Source of the DNA: Lineus longissimus | Taxonomy: Eukaryota > Nemertea > Pilidiophora > Heteronemertea > Lineidae | Assembly: GCF_910592395.1 (NCBI RefSeq) | Contig: NC_088318.1 | Location: 17,234,349 to 17,298,348 of the forward strand | Direction of reading: 5' to 3' | DNA length: 64,000 nt | Shown here: positions 1 through 11,799 of the stretch, piece by piece | Layout: every line of letters begins with the position of its first letter | Numbering within the stretch: position 1 is the first letter of the stretch | Made by a program: the position numbers and the translations under genes | Notes under the pieces: model-generated | Database searches by the model: none | The model's input: the letters and a program-made list of their open reading frames with translations, nothing else | Told to the model about the DNA's origin: nothing

Positions 1-3000
1 CTGGGGTCTCGGGGAAGTGGATATCCGATTTGGTTGAATATTCTGACTGTAGTCATGTTACTCGATAGATTGTCAATAATGTCACCTTAATGGTTGACCT
101 CTACTTGGCTGATTTGTTCAGGTATGAGCAGTTGATTCCTGGCTTGGTCGGTGGGAAAGGCAGACGTCTCGAGGTAGACTGTGGAACTATATTCCAATTG
201 CCATACCCATTGAACGACTCAACTCAACTTGTAGTATTTACCGACAGTGCCAATGCCAGTGAAAGAGAAATACTCGCCCAAGTGAGGAATATGAGTAGCT
301 TGTGATAGACCCCTTTTTCTTGGCTGAGGAAGTTTAACCATTAGATGTAAAAAGCCACTTCCTGCGTGAATGGGCTGATATTGGTTGAAATATATTGCAT
401 TAAAGTGTTCCCTTATTTCCTCCGCATACCTCAATCGTTTCGGGATCAAAAGCCTTGAACAGATCTAAAGAGAGATCTGTGGAATCACCTGTGAAACGAT
501 TTCCCGCATCCACCCAAGTGATGAGATATTGGAACGTCTTGAAACTTTGATGCGGGGATGCTGCGTCGGCCAATCAATACCATTTATCTGATTCCCTGCT
601 GCACTTATTCGAAATGTTATCAATTTGAGTCAAATGTACTTGGGGAGCTACGATTAGCTGAGGGAAGAGATGAAGGGGTATATGTAGTTAGCAATTGACG
701 CATGCCAGGGCGGCCGTCCACAATGTAAGATCATTGGCCTGGTGATCTTTTCTTCAACCAGGAAGAGGGAAAGTCCATCACCAACTCTTGCTTGCCTGTG
801 CATAGACGCAATGTACAAGGAATCTCGGTTTAACATCTCATTTAAAGGTAATGCCTGTCAGAGAAAAGTGACTTGCCTGAGGCCTCAAAGCGGTGTGTCG
901 GTGTTGAGTATCAAACCAACAATGTTCACACTATGAGCTAGACATCATAACAGTAGACCCCGCCACATCTCTTCATGGGTTAATGCAATATATGTTCATA
1001 TTATCGCTGTAAACATTGACACATGGACCGCCAAGTGGCACTTTACCGCCACAAGTGTGGGTCAATCATTCTTAAAATTGTGCGACGTCTTGAAGACGAA
1101 AAGGCAATCGACTCTGGCTTTATTATTAGCAAGATGTTGTTTGAACATGGTTATTGCACTATTCTGAGGCCACAGACCTTTGCTGAAGAACTATTCGCCA
1201 GAGAAATAGATGTTTGCTTTGCCCTGTTTGAAGTCCACCATGATCAGAGGCCTCGTGGCCTTGTATTGCTTTGGTAATGCACTGTTCAGAGGCCACGGAG
1301 CATGTACATGTATTTGTGTTGTATTTCCCTTTATTGTCGGCATGACAGATGGCCAGGAATAGGAAAACCTCTTCCAATTCACGGATTTAATTTTGTGTAG
1401 TTGCCTAGAGCAAGTTCTTTTGGCTAACATGAAAGTAATTGAACAGTTCGTTTGGGCTTAGCAGTCACTGGTACTCCATCGTTTAGTCCAAGGATGAGTA
1501 ACAAACTGCCGGTTAAACCCTTTTTCTGTTTCATCTTTCATCTTTCTAACACTTGAATGAACTGCAAAAAGCGAATACGACGACTTCCAAATTGAAATGA
1601 TTTGGCAACAAGTTTTCACCGGAGTGGAAGAAATGTGCTGAGTCATGGTGGGATGAGCCTTGAGCAGACGGTGTTGATGTAATCGCGGGGAGTAGACGAC
1701 TATTAGATTCAGCGATCAGCAAGAAACTTCAATTTACAAATTGATTCAAAAAATCTTCAGCTGGAGATGCAATTCATGCCAGAAGGCCAGGATAGGTATT
1801 AAATAACCCTTTCCTTTTCATCCCAAAATGGAATTGTCGGACATGTTGAAAGATTGAGGTAATGAGAGAGTTGGCCACTGGCGATTAGGTGTTTGTGCCG
1901 TAAATCCATTGAAAAAGTTGAGCTACCAACCGATGTCAATTTCATTCAAAAGAGATCAGAACTGTATCAAACTACTATCGCAGTGATGCTGCCATTGGCA
2001 GCACAGTTTGTAATAAGGGAAAGAGAAGGCGATGCCTGTCAAGACAGTGGTGCTAAGACGTCCCCGGCCTAGCTATTTCATGGTCAGACATTTAGCATGT
2101 TCTTGCCAAACATGCACCACTGTTATGTCTTACTGTAGAAAGATGATCGTCGATGATTCACGCTTTGAGTTGACAGTCAGCACATCTCCCTGGCCACCTG
2201 TTGCAAGTCTCAGTACAAACTTGGCTGTGTCGCTTCACATCGCACCCTCAAGGGAGATTCTTTATTCAGGGGGCTCTCCGCTGAGTCATCCTGCAACGTG
2301 TAGTCAAACATCAACGTCAGTTCAGATCATTCACGTCACAGTCACATGATATGGTGCATTGGCCGCTCTCGCCATCTCTGTCCACCTGGACATTTACGGA
2401 TAAGATTTGACTCTTCCACCGGCCTTTGCACCTCGTCCCAGCCCAGTATGACGTCAATTTTCAGCTTGAAAGAAAGGAAGCCAGAAAAGTCGTCATTGAA
2501 ATGATTCTGCAACAAATATTCGAAGAGCAGAAGATCTCTGTCGACAAGATTGATTCATCGTGCTGTCATCTAATATGGCCTTGTGCAGACGGTATTGATG
2601 TTATCAGATTGGATGTGATGGCAGAAGATTTAGACAACTGCTTTTGCCTGCATGTCTTGCCGTGTGTCTCGCAACTTAAGGGATTTCAACCCAATGCAGT
2701 GCAGACGCAACAAAGATTTGGTACCAAATCTCCAATACTTTCCCACGAGCTGTGACTGTCACCTGCTTCAAGTGTAATTACATCAGTGTCATCTGCTCAA
2801 GGCCAGATCAGCATCAATGCCAACGGCTCAGGGCCAGATCATGATCGCCACCGATGACTCAACTGAGATTTTCTGCTTGAACAAATACCTGTTGCGAAGT
2901 GGGAGAATTCGTCAACTTTTGCAAATGGTACAGCAAGGATACCAGCTGCTTGATGCGAGTTCAAGATCACGAGCGATGACTCAACTCAGATCTTCTGCTC

Positions 3001-4348
3001 CAGCGAATACCTGTTGCAAGATCATCGGAGAATCTGCAATGCAACATTTTTTTTGTGAGGGTAGATCCTGGGCTCAAGGGAGTGGAGTATCCTGGCATTG
3101 GTGATAAAATTACGCCTAATTTTCCTGGCAGTTAAAAATAATATCAAAACCTTTTAAAAGATGAGGGGACATGCGCTGGCTACACCACTTCAGCCATTAA
3201 AATTTGCCCCCGTTACACATGATTAGGGATGTTACTTATGGCCTGAACTGTGACTATGTCTTGTTTTACTTTATAAAGTCAGCCAGCTTCCTGACTCGGT
3301 CCTTAATCCCCCTGTATACATTGGTGACTCCGCCTCGACAAAGGACACCGGACGCATCTTCCTCAAGCAGATGCCAATTGAGGTCCGTTTGTTCTTGAAT
3401 AAGCGGTATTAGCTCTCTGGCTAAACTGATTCGGCCTGGCTGTGACCGGGACCGTCCCATCTCTCATCATGTTGTCAACACGGTGGAGCAGCCAGGACTG
3501 ATTCGGCCTGGCTGTGCCTTTCTCATCTCTCTCATCATTTTGCCAACACGAGCCCCGTCGGTGGAACCCCAACGCCCGCCCTCTCGATCTATCCGTGGGC
3601 CGCGCCACTAGACTGTCAGCGCTCACGGACTCCGGACCTCCAGACTTTAGAGACCGAGTTTTTCTTTACCTTACAAATATATGTATATATAACCCGCTAC
3701 TCACTTATATGTGGTGTTTTTTTCTTTAAGAAAGACTGACAGCAGAATGTAGATCAGAAGCCAATCAGTGCCTCTGTTTCACTACCATCAAACATTATGC
3801 AAAAACGCCTTTACTTTGAAGCAAAAACATTGATTAGCAAATGTATCTGATGCAACACGATGAAAATATGGCAACAAGTTTTCTTTCTCTCTTCGGTTCA
3901 GGATATTAAACTCTTGGCGCGTTTGTTCAGACCACAAGCGAGGTGCGTGATTTCCGCCGTCACAGAGGAATGCAAGCTGATCAATTACAACAGTGTCATC
4001 AAAATGCAACAAATGTTCCTAAGATAAAAGGACCATGACCGTAAAAAGATGGGGTGGCATTGATATGGCTATAAATATAAATAATGGTGGCTATTGTTGT
4101 AATGTACTGAGTGGAAACATGATGAGTTTACCGTGAAGTCACGTTGTCACATGTCAGCACTTTGAAAATTACTTGTCCACTTGTGATTGTGAAATGTGTA
4201 ACAAGACCGGTGACAGTGTCACTTCTCTGTAAACCTCGCCATACCTGTTCGATGGCACTGCAGCTGGTCTCGTCTCAAAAATACCGGTAGGTATTCGCAA
4301 GCATTTTGACTCAGAAATAACTTATATCTGTTGTGTTTTTTGTTTCAG
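1..4348. other. unassigned upstream region
   Basis: No exon could be supported here. It contains diverged repeated segments: around 1580-1690 and 2490-2620 (both with a TGAAATGATT...GCAACAA block followed by a GCAGACGGT block), and around 2845-2910 and 2970-3030 (both with CGATGACTCAACT followed by AATACCTGTTGC). A tandem duplication lies at 3425-3549. The missing receptor exons may be here in pieces too short to recognise, or outside the window. Confidence 0.5.
3425..3549. repeat. two-copy tandem duplication, about 76-bp period
   Basis: The segment starting ACTGATTCGGCCTGGCTGTG at about 3425 recurs at about 3501. In both copies it is followed by a TCTCATCAT stretch and then CAACACG. Confidence 0.7.
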
Positions 4349-4555
4349 TCCGTGCCGCCAAGAGTGTCATAGATATCCGGGGTGGTGAGACGTCGGTGAC
4401 CGACCTCCTTGGTACGTTGACAGACAGCGCCAGCCTCAAGACGCAGAACACCAATGGCTACACATCAAAGTCAGGTCTCTATATTCGCTTGAAAGGAAAG
4501 TTTCATTATGGTTCAAAAGTTGTCGTGGCGTATGGGACTTTCTTTAGCTCGAAAC
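4349..4555 (+). CDS. receptor exon: second half of a CUB-like domain
   Basis: It follows a TTTCAG acceptor and ends at AAAC/GTAAGT. It contains [11 protein letters not shown], then SGLYIRLKG, then VVVAYGTF, the pattern of the last strands of a CUB domain. No cysteine occurs in this half. The first half of the domain was not located in 1-4348. Confidence 0.75.
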
Positions 4556-7500
4556 GTAAGTAAACCTAATCCCTACAACCTGCCCTACCAAAGACAAGAA
4601 CCACTCTATATGCAACACCATTATCAGTAATTTCTGAATTCCTGGTACATTGTTATCGTAGACAAGCTTAATCCGCATTATTTATTAGGGAGTCAGATCA
4701 ACCCCCTTTGGATAATAAGATCAATTGTGCTTGAGGCAGTTTAGATCAACCTTGTTTGCGGCAGTAAGATCAACCAGGTTTGAGGCAATGAGATCAACCA
4801 GACCTTACTATTTGTACATTATTATTTTAACAATTACGTATGCAACCAAGCAACTCAGCCAGCTTGTTATCCCAACTCTTTCCTTCGGTTCCCAACATAT
4901 TTCAATTTTTCAGACGGATGTGCTGTCAAGTCGATGCGGGACCATAAATATTTCTGTATGAAGACCCACCGGTGTATATACGATGAGTTAGTCTGTGATT
5001 CTCACGATCACTGCGGGGACGGCCAGGACGAAAAGCTCGTTAACGGCTTGTGTAAAGGTAATTATACATGTAAGATATCAGATCTATTTATTTTGTTGAT
5101 TTGTAGAACTTCTCTAGATATGTAGATCGAAATAGCTGAATATAAAAAATTACAGTAGTTTGATAGTTTTTGACTTGTTGATTGTGAGCAGCGACTTCAT
5201 TTGGTCATCAGTGTGTGTGATATCCAGTGTTATCCTTATTTGTCATGTTATGTCACTATTTTTTCCATTATATCATTAAAGATTGTTTAAATATAAGTAA
5301 ATTAATCAGCGATTTGTCTGTTTTCAGCACGCGATCTCTACACGACATGTCCCACAGTGATGAAGACATGCCCAGATGGGAAATGTATCTTACTGGAGGA
5401 ATCCTGCAGTGATGGTAAGTGGTCAGGTCAGCCCCCTTCCAACTTCCCTCATGCATCCCAAGGCGTACCCCAATAGCCCAATCCAATATCCCGATGGAGC
5501 GTGTAACTTACAGGAGGAATCATCATACAAGGGCAGTCTATCATTGTTCACGTGCTAGGGAAGTTTTCTTCCACTGCTCAGGTATATCTGCCTGCTGATA
5601 TCGCCCAAGAAAGTTTGCTGAGACCCAGATGCTTTTCTCAGATGGTGCAAAATGAGTGAAGTCAAGATGATTCGGCTCGTCAAATTTCCCTTGTATGATT
5701 TCTTCCAGAATGTGAGAACGAGGACGATTTCCGATGTCACAATGAACAGTGCGTCTCCGGTGACCTTGAGTGCGATGGGTCCGACGACTGCGGGGACGGT
5801 TCTGATGAGCTTTACTGCTTGGGTAAGTTAGCGACAGATGGCGCGTCTCATAGCAAGCCAAGGAAATAGAATTGGCGTAAATGTAGTGGTGACATCATTC
5901 CTACTAGCCCTGGCTAGAGGGAAATTCCCTTTAGCTCAGTTGGTCGAGTGATGGCCTTATAAGCGAGAGGTCCAGGGTTCAATCCCCGGTTGGGCCTTGA
6001 TGTTTTTCCTCTGTTACTTAAAGAGGAACATTTGGCATATTTAAAACATTTTTACACCCAACTTATCTATTTTCAGCGAATGTCTACGGAGAGAGTTATT
6101 ACCAGCAAATGCGGACGGCGGTTATCGTCACAGCTGTCGTCTCTATCATTGTCTTCACCGTCATCACCATCGTTGTTTGTCTTAAAAATCCAAAGAATTG
6201 TTTTACTAAAGGTAAGTGTTGTTTTCTCGAGCGTTCGTTCCAAGTCAGTACTGGTTCATATCTCGGCATACATTCTCTGCTACTGGGTGACCAGTGACCA
6301 GTGCAGGAAAGACCTCAGTGCACAGAAAGCTAGAATGACTGGATTTAACTTTTGTGTCGACCACAGCTATTCAACAATTGAAAAAAAACTGTATCTGTAC
6401 TTCCCAGTTGCATCAAAATGGAATTCCATGAAATATAAACATTTTGGTACGTTTGAAAGTGATTATGCTGAACTTGTTGCTGCCCCAGCCTAAACCAGAT
6501 AATGGGAACTATAATTATAATAGTGGTTGATATGGGATTCCGTCTCTAAGGGGTTAATTCGTCTCTTCAGGGTGTCGGCGAGAATCACCAGACCAAGAGC
6601 AACCAGAGGCCCAGCCAGACGAACAGACGCAGCTCAACACATTCCCTCCTACCGCCGAGGTTCACCCTACGGTGGCGCCGCTCATTGAGAATAGCAATAA
6701 CATCATCACGATATGTCCGGAGGTGACGGACGGATATCCGCCTCAGCCACCATCGTATAACGAAGCCGTCGCCAGTACCACCAACGTTATAAAGCCTGCC
6801 TCTTATGAAAATTTAAATATACTAAATAATAGGATTAATAGCACAATTGTAAGTATGATAAATTTTTGATAAAGTTAGCTGTGTCTTGGGCACTTCTTGT
6901 GTGTGGTAATAGCATTCCACGAAGATGACGTCACTGCAGCTGCTGCCCTCTATTTCCCCATCGCTGAATTACAGGCAATGTCGGACAAACATGCGGTTTC
7001 GTAATGGATTCAGGCTTTCTAACTAGGGCAGTTAGATTCAATCTGGCACATGTCCGAGTGTTGGAAATACTACATAATTGTTCTGAATATTTCTCTCTCT
7101 GACTCTATGGTATCATTCATGCTAAAAACAATGCAGGGTCAAAGATATTGACTTTGAAATAAGCTCAAATGCGTAGAAATAAGTGTCGATGTCCGACTGT
7201 CACGTGACTAAAACGTCATCAATATCTTATGCAAATGATCTTGTGAGCTATAAATAGTAACTTCGCGGAATGCTATTGGCCAGTGATTCTATCTACAGCC
7301 TGGGAGTAGGGCCTGTCCACCTGAGTGTGGTATTTCACTTGCCCGGCATTGGTACCCGGCGCAAGAAATCTTGGTGTTGTCTCATTCCACAGCCAAGGAG
7401 TAAAGTCCATCGCAAGCTCTTTACTTGGAAGGACAAAATTTTGTGCAAAACCTTTCGGTTAAGGACATCAAAGATATTTGTATATTGCCAACTGGTATTA

Positions 7501-7593
7501 CTTTATCATTTCATTTTGCTCTTTCAGAGTTTTAGTGAATTGCCGCAATCGCCCTCCCCGCCTCCTCCTTACACGGACATGCCGGATGCCTGA
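4349..7593 (+). CDS. CUB/LDLa single-pass receptor with PPxY tail (LDLRAD3-like), 3' part of gene
   Basis: Seven exons join in one frame: 4349-4555, 4914-5057, 5328-5414, 5709-5822, 6077-6211, 6571-6848 and 7528-7593 (stop TGA), giving 343 visible residues. All introns are GT-AG. The order is the second half of a CUB-like domain, one full LDLa module, one truncated LDLa-like module, one full LDLa module, a stalk, a transmembrane helix and a Pro-rich tail with PPSY and PPPY motifs. The extracellular modules sit on phase 1-1 exons, as expected for shuffled LDLa cassettes. Two PPxY motifs after a single helix resemble LDLRAD3, which binds Nedd4-family E3 ligases through such motifs; the CUB half is not part of LDLRAD3, so orthology is unproven. 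The first visible exon needs one base from an upstream exon, so signal peptide and first CUB half are missing from this model. Ligand unknown. Confidence 0.85.
4914..5057 (+). CDS. receptor exon: complete LDL-receptor class A module
   Basis: A phase 1-1 exon of 144 nt with six cysteines. It carries [10 protein letters not shown], then [14 protein letters not shown], the canonical acidic calcium-binding end of an LDLa module. Acceptor TTTTTCAG, donor AAAG/GTAATT. Confidence 0.9.
5328..5414 (+). CDS. receptor exon: truncated LDLa-like module
   Basis: A phase 1-1 exon of 87 nt encoding [20 protein letters not shown] followed by SCSD. It has the first four cysteines of an LDLa module but lacks the DCxDxSDE half that binds calcium; the next exon begins a new module. 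It may pack against that module or be degenerate. Donor GATG/GTAAGT. Confidence 0.8.
5709..5822 (+). CDS. receptor exon: complete LDL-receptor class A module
   Basis: A phase 1-1 exon of 114 nt with [20 protein letters not shown] followed by [10 protein letters not shown]. All six cysteines and the acidic calcium cage are present. Acceptor TTCCAG, donor TTGG/GTAAGT. Confidence 0.93.
5917..5998 (+). repeat. tRNA-like element (tRNA pseudogene or SINE head) in a receptor intron
   Basis: A perfect A box (TAGCTCAGTTGG, 5932-5943) and B box (GGTTCAATCCC, 5976-5986) have normal tRNA spacing. The 7-nt anticodon loop would be CTTATAA, reading UAU. The acceptor and anticodon stems pair poorly (TTCCCTT against TTGGGCC), so a working tRNA is unlikely. 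A GAGGGAA leader precedes it, as in the element at 38867. Confidence 0.7.
6077..6211 (+). CDS. receptor exon: stalk and transmembrane helix
   Basis: After a short stalk ([12 protein letters not shown]) comes a hydrophobic run of about 23 residues, beginning [20 protein letters not shown], then a basic KNPKNC stop-transfer segment. This gives a type I single-pass topology with the LDLa modules outside. Donor AAAG/GTAAGT. Confidence 0.9.
6571..6848 (+). CDS. receptor exon: cytoplasmic tail with PPSY motif
   Basis: This exon encodes an acidic, Gln/Pro-rich tail containing [12 protein letters not shown]-type sequence ([10 protein letters not shown]), a PPxY WW-domain ligand. It is open from the acceptor at 6570 to the donor ATT/GTAAGT and ends in phase 0. 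Confidence 0.88.
7528..7593 (+). CDS. receptor last coding exon with PPPY motif
   Basis: After CTCTTTCAG the frame continues as [20 protein letters not shown], then Ala and stop. It supplies the second PPxY motif close to the C terminus. Confidence 0.88.
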   Translation, partial: SFSELPQSPSPPPPYTDMPDA

Positions 7594-9425
7594 AGTTCCT
7601 GATGTACATAATATGTTGTAATGTGCATATATTGTAACATGTTCTGCCTGGCTTTTGTAAAAAATTCTCAAAGATTATGATAAGGATGATGATGATGATG
7701 ACTTTATTATGGCACTTTGTACAGATGTGGGGGTGTCTCAGTGAAGGCGCCTCACAAGACCTGACACAATTTGGTCAGGTTTACACTGAGTTCACAATCA
7801 TCACTTGTAACAATGTCACTTTTCACATGTAATAAATAATATTTAAAATGAAGAAGTCATTTCCAAAGAGTTGGCATTCATGTGGAACTTTTTTGCCCTC
7901 GTAATGCCATCTCACCAACAATATTTGATAATTGTGGGGTCACAGTGGCGGTTAATCAGATCCACTTTATGTCCGGCTGACAAAATGAGCAAAACCTAGA
8001 CAGATTTTGTACTCGGAATATTGTAGGTCATCTCTCTAGCATATCTTTCAGATATTTTCCTACATGGTATATATTTCTATTCATGAACAGGGTAAAATGG
8101 GCGGGGGTAACATTGTATCATCTTTTGTAGAGCATCGCTGCACAAAGCTTTGAAAAGAATTTGTAAAAGTTGTATCTGAGTTGCATGTAAGAAAAGGCCT
8201 GTCTCGACAGGAGCAAATCAAGCCGGGCATATAGCACAATATTTCAGCTATTTTACTCTGCACTTGCCATGAATAAAGGCCTGATAAAAGCGAGATACGC
8301 AATGTGACATGATTATGTGGAGACAGGCCTAAAGTAAGAATGGAGTGCTTGTTATGTAAAGCTTTAACTAATTGTTGACTGATTGCAGGATATGAAAAGT
8401 ATGCATTTGCCAATTGGTGTGCCAATTTGTGGACGAGATAAATATATGGTTGTCGTGACTTAAGATTGTGTTCATACCTGACTGCTGGACTAAAATGGAG
8501 TATCAACAGAAAGATATGATTTCTTTTACAAGTTTTAAGGTTTTTCCATTGTTTTATTAAGTTTAATGATTCTATGTATATAAGATGGCATTTCTACAAC
8601 ATGTAACCACTTTTGTATTCAGTAAACTGTAAATTATTCAAGTGAAAATGTATTTTTTGCCTGACGATATTCTAAAATCAAGCTTACGACATTCTGATAG
8701 GAAATTGACTGGCATTTCTTTAAGGGAGCAAAAACATGTTATCTAACCTGTAAATATGGGCCAAAAAGATCTGCACCCCTCTATTTTATCTCGTAAACTA
8801 GATATTAGAGTATCTAGAATGTTTACATGTGCATGTAAGTGTATGACAATGTAGAAAGTGTTCTGTGTTTGTAAAAGAAGATAGCTGATCATCAAAATAT
8901 GTGGATTTGATTTTTGCAGTTGCTTTTGGCAACTTGGATATCCAGAGAGGGAGTTTTATAAATGATTGGAGAGATATAGTCTGATATCAACAAGGTTATC
9001 ATTCGGCTTCACACTTTAACTTCGGTTAACCTCTAAGTAGAAAAGAGATGAACTGCTCAATTTGTGCTTGTTCAGCCTGAGCATTTCTGACCAGTACCTA
9101 TGTATATGTGTAGCTACGGCAAGTCACGCTCTGTGTGTCTTCAAACAGCTTCAGATACAGCCACTCCATGGTAAAATATCTGTACTGGAAATGTAACACC
9201 TCCACGACAAGGCAGTCCAATTGTCTTAAAAACAAATAAGGCGCTGCCCAAGGATGAACTTTGAGAAAGTCCCTTGTCACAATGTATATACATGTAAGTG
9301 AACCCTTTTGCATGTACAGCATGGATGCTTTACCTTCAGATTGACTCCTATCTGACTACTTCTTTTCTACCAATGTCAACAAATGTCCTGTCCTCTCATT
9401 TTAATAAAACGTTTCAAAATATGAA
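7594..9425 (+). other. receptor 3'UTR and downstream sequence with two candidate poly(A) signals
   Basis: AT-rich with no convincing ORF on the plus strand. AATAAA occurs at 7831-7836 (short 3'UTR) and 9403-9408 (long 3'UTR ending just before the tandem array). A short GAT-rich run lies near 7685-7700. Which signal is used cannot be told from sequence. Confidence 0.5.
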
Positions 9426-9450
9426 TGTTGTTGTATTTGTCTTACATTTA

Positions 9451-11790
9451 TGTCCCTGTCTTTGGACAGAGTACACCTATAGCATTTTGTATACATGTAG
9501 CCTGTCTTGGGAGAAACATAACCATGTCTGTTTCTCTGAACAGAGAAAATCTATGGCTCATCCTTTGAGGGTCACAACCATGTCCTAATCACTGGATGAG
9601 TAGACCTTTAGCCAATCCTTCGGGACTTTCAACATCATCCCCATTTCTTGACAGAAGCTTGAAGTGACATGGCCATGTCCCACCCTCTGGACAGCGAAGA
9701 GCTAGGTCTTATCCCCGTAGACTCGCAGTCATGACCTTATCTCTGGACAGAGTAGACCTGTAGCCAATCCTTGGAGAGTCACAACCACGTCTCAATCCCT
9801 AGACAAAAAAAACCTAGAAGACATTCTTGGACAAGTCACAGCCAGGTCCGACTCTCAAGACAGAGGAGACCTGTAGCCAATCCATAGAGAGTCACAACCA
9901 TATTCCCATCATTGGAGATTCAAGGTGCATAGCCCATACATGGAGATCAAGAACCATGTCACTGTCCATGGACAAGGTAGTGGTCTATGGCCAAATCTTG
10001 GAGAGTCACAACCATGTTCCTCTGTCTAAACAGAATAGGCCTGTAGCCAATCCCTGAAGAGTCAAACCCATGTCCCTGTCACTGGAGAGCCGAGCTATAT
10101 AGCCTTCCCATGGAGATTGACAACCATGTCACTGTCAATGGACAAGGTAGATCTATAAGGCCAATCATTGGAGAGTCACAACGATGTCTCCGTCTCTGAA
10201 CATAGAAAACTTGTAGCCAGTCTATGGTAGTTCACAGCCACGTCCCCACATCTGGTCAGAGAAGGCCCATAGCATACCCTTGAAGATTCACAGCCATGCC
10301 ACTTTCTGGACAGAGTAGACCTAGCCAATCTTTGGAGAGTCCCCGTTATTGGGGATCAGAGCTACATAGCCAATCTATGGAGACGACAACCACGTCACTG
10401 TCCATGGACAAGGTAGATCTATATGGCCAATCCTTAGGGAATCACACCCGTCTCTGGAGAGATCTGAACCATGGCTAATCCCTGAAGAGCAAAGCTTTGT
10501 CCCAATCTCTGGACAGAGTAGACATGTAATATATCCCTAGGGAACAGAGCTACATCCCAATCTCTGGACATAATGGATATCGACAACCATGTCACTGTCG
10601 ATAGGCAAGGTGGAGCTCTGTGGCAAATCATTAGAGAGTCACAAGAACGTCCCCGTCTCTGAACAGAGCAGACCTATGGTCTATTTATGAAGAATCACAG
10701 CCATGTCCCTGTCTTTGGACAGAGTAGACCTGCATCCTATCATTGGAGAGACACAACCGTGTACTCATCGCTTGACGAGTAGACCTAGAGCATATTCTTG
10801 ATGCAGAACTATAGCCAATCCTTGGAGGGTCAAAATCACGGCCCCATCTCAGGACGGAGTCGACTAGTAGCCAATCTACGGTGATTCACAACATCGTCCC
10901 CGTCTCTGGAGAGTCCAGCTACATAGCCGATTCAGTGAGATCAAAAACCATGCCACAGTCCATGGACAGGTAGAGCTATATGGCCAAACCTTGGAAAGTC
11001 ACAACCACTGCCCCGTCTTTGAACAGAGTACACCTGTGGCCAATCTTTGAAGAGTCACAACCATGTCTATATCTCTGGACAGAGTATTCCTGTAGCCTCT
11101 CCAATGAGAGTCGCAACTACGTTCCCGTCACTGAACAGAGCAGAACATGGCCAATCCTTGGAAAGTCGCAACCACGTCCCCGTCTCTGGTGAGCCGAGTT
11201 ACATAGCCAATCCGTAGAGATCGGCAACCATGTCACTGTCCATGGACAGGGAGGGCTAAATGCCAAGCCTTGGAGAGACACAACCATGTCCCCGTCTCTG
11301 AACAGAGTAGACCTGTAGCCAAATTGTGGTGGTTCGCAGCCATGTGTCGGTCTGATACTTCGAGAGTCACTGGAGTAGAAGTTAAGCCAATAGATAGAGC
11401 ATCACAAACATGTCCCTGTCTCCTGAAGAAGACAGAGAAGACTCGCGCACATCCTTGAAGGGTCAGAGCCAAGTCCCACTCTCTGGACAGAGTAGACATG
11501 TAGCGATCCTTTGAGAGTCACAACCATGTCCTCGTCATTGGCGAGCCGAGCTACACAGCCAGTCCATGAAGATCGGCATCCATGTCCCAGTCCATTGAAA
11601 AGGTAGAACTACATCCCTTGGCGAGTCACAACTATGTCCCTGTCGTTCGACAGAGTAGGCATTGAGACAATCCGCAGAGAACCACAACCATGAAGAGTTG
11701 CAACTTTGTTCCCGTCTCTTGACAGAGCAGAACTTATGGTCAATCCTTGGAGAGTCACAGCTTTGTCCTCGTCACTGGGCAGAGTAGAGA
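9451..11790 (+). repeat. minisatellite array, forward arm (about 55-bp monomers)
   Basis: About 40 diverged monomers. The commonest contains GACAGAGTAGACCTGTAGCC followed by a CTTGGAGAGTCACAACC block. Two variants recur next to each other: one with GAGCCGAGCTACATAGCC (near 10080, 10345, 11187 and 11541; weaker near 9905 and 10905), followed each time by one with GTCCATGGACA. The variant pair is embedded at irregular intervals in runs of the common unit, so this is not a strict higher-order repeat. Open frames through the array are interrupted and read as repeats, not as a protein. Confidence 0.9.
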
Positions 11791-11799
11791 GGACTGTGA

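Noticed and set aside
5917-5998. A functional tRNA-Ile (UAU)
   Set aside because: Promoter boxes are good, but acceptor and anticodon stems do not pair.
8081-8506. 141-codon minus-strand frame downstream of the receptor gene
   Set aside because: No start context, domain or splice signals; it lies in likely 3'UTR sequence.
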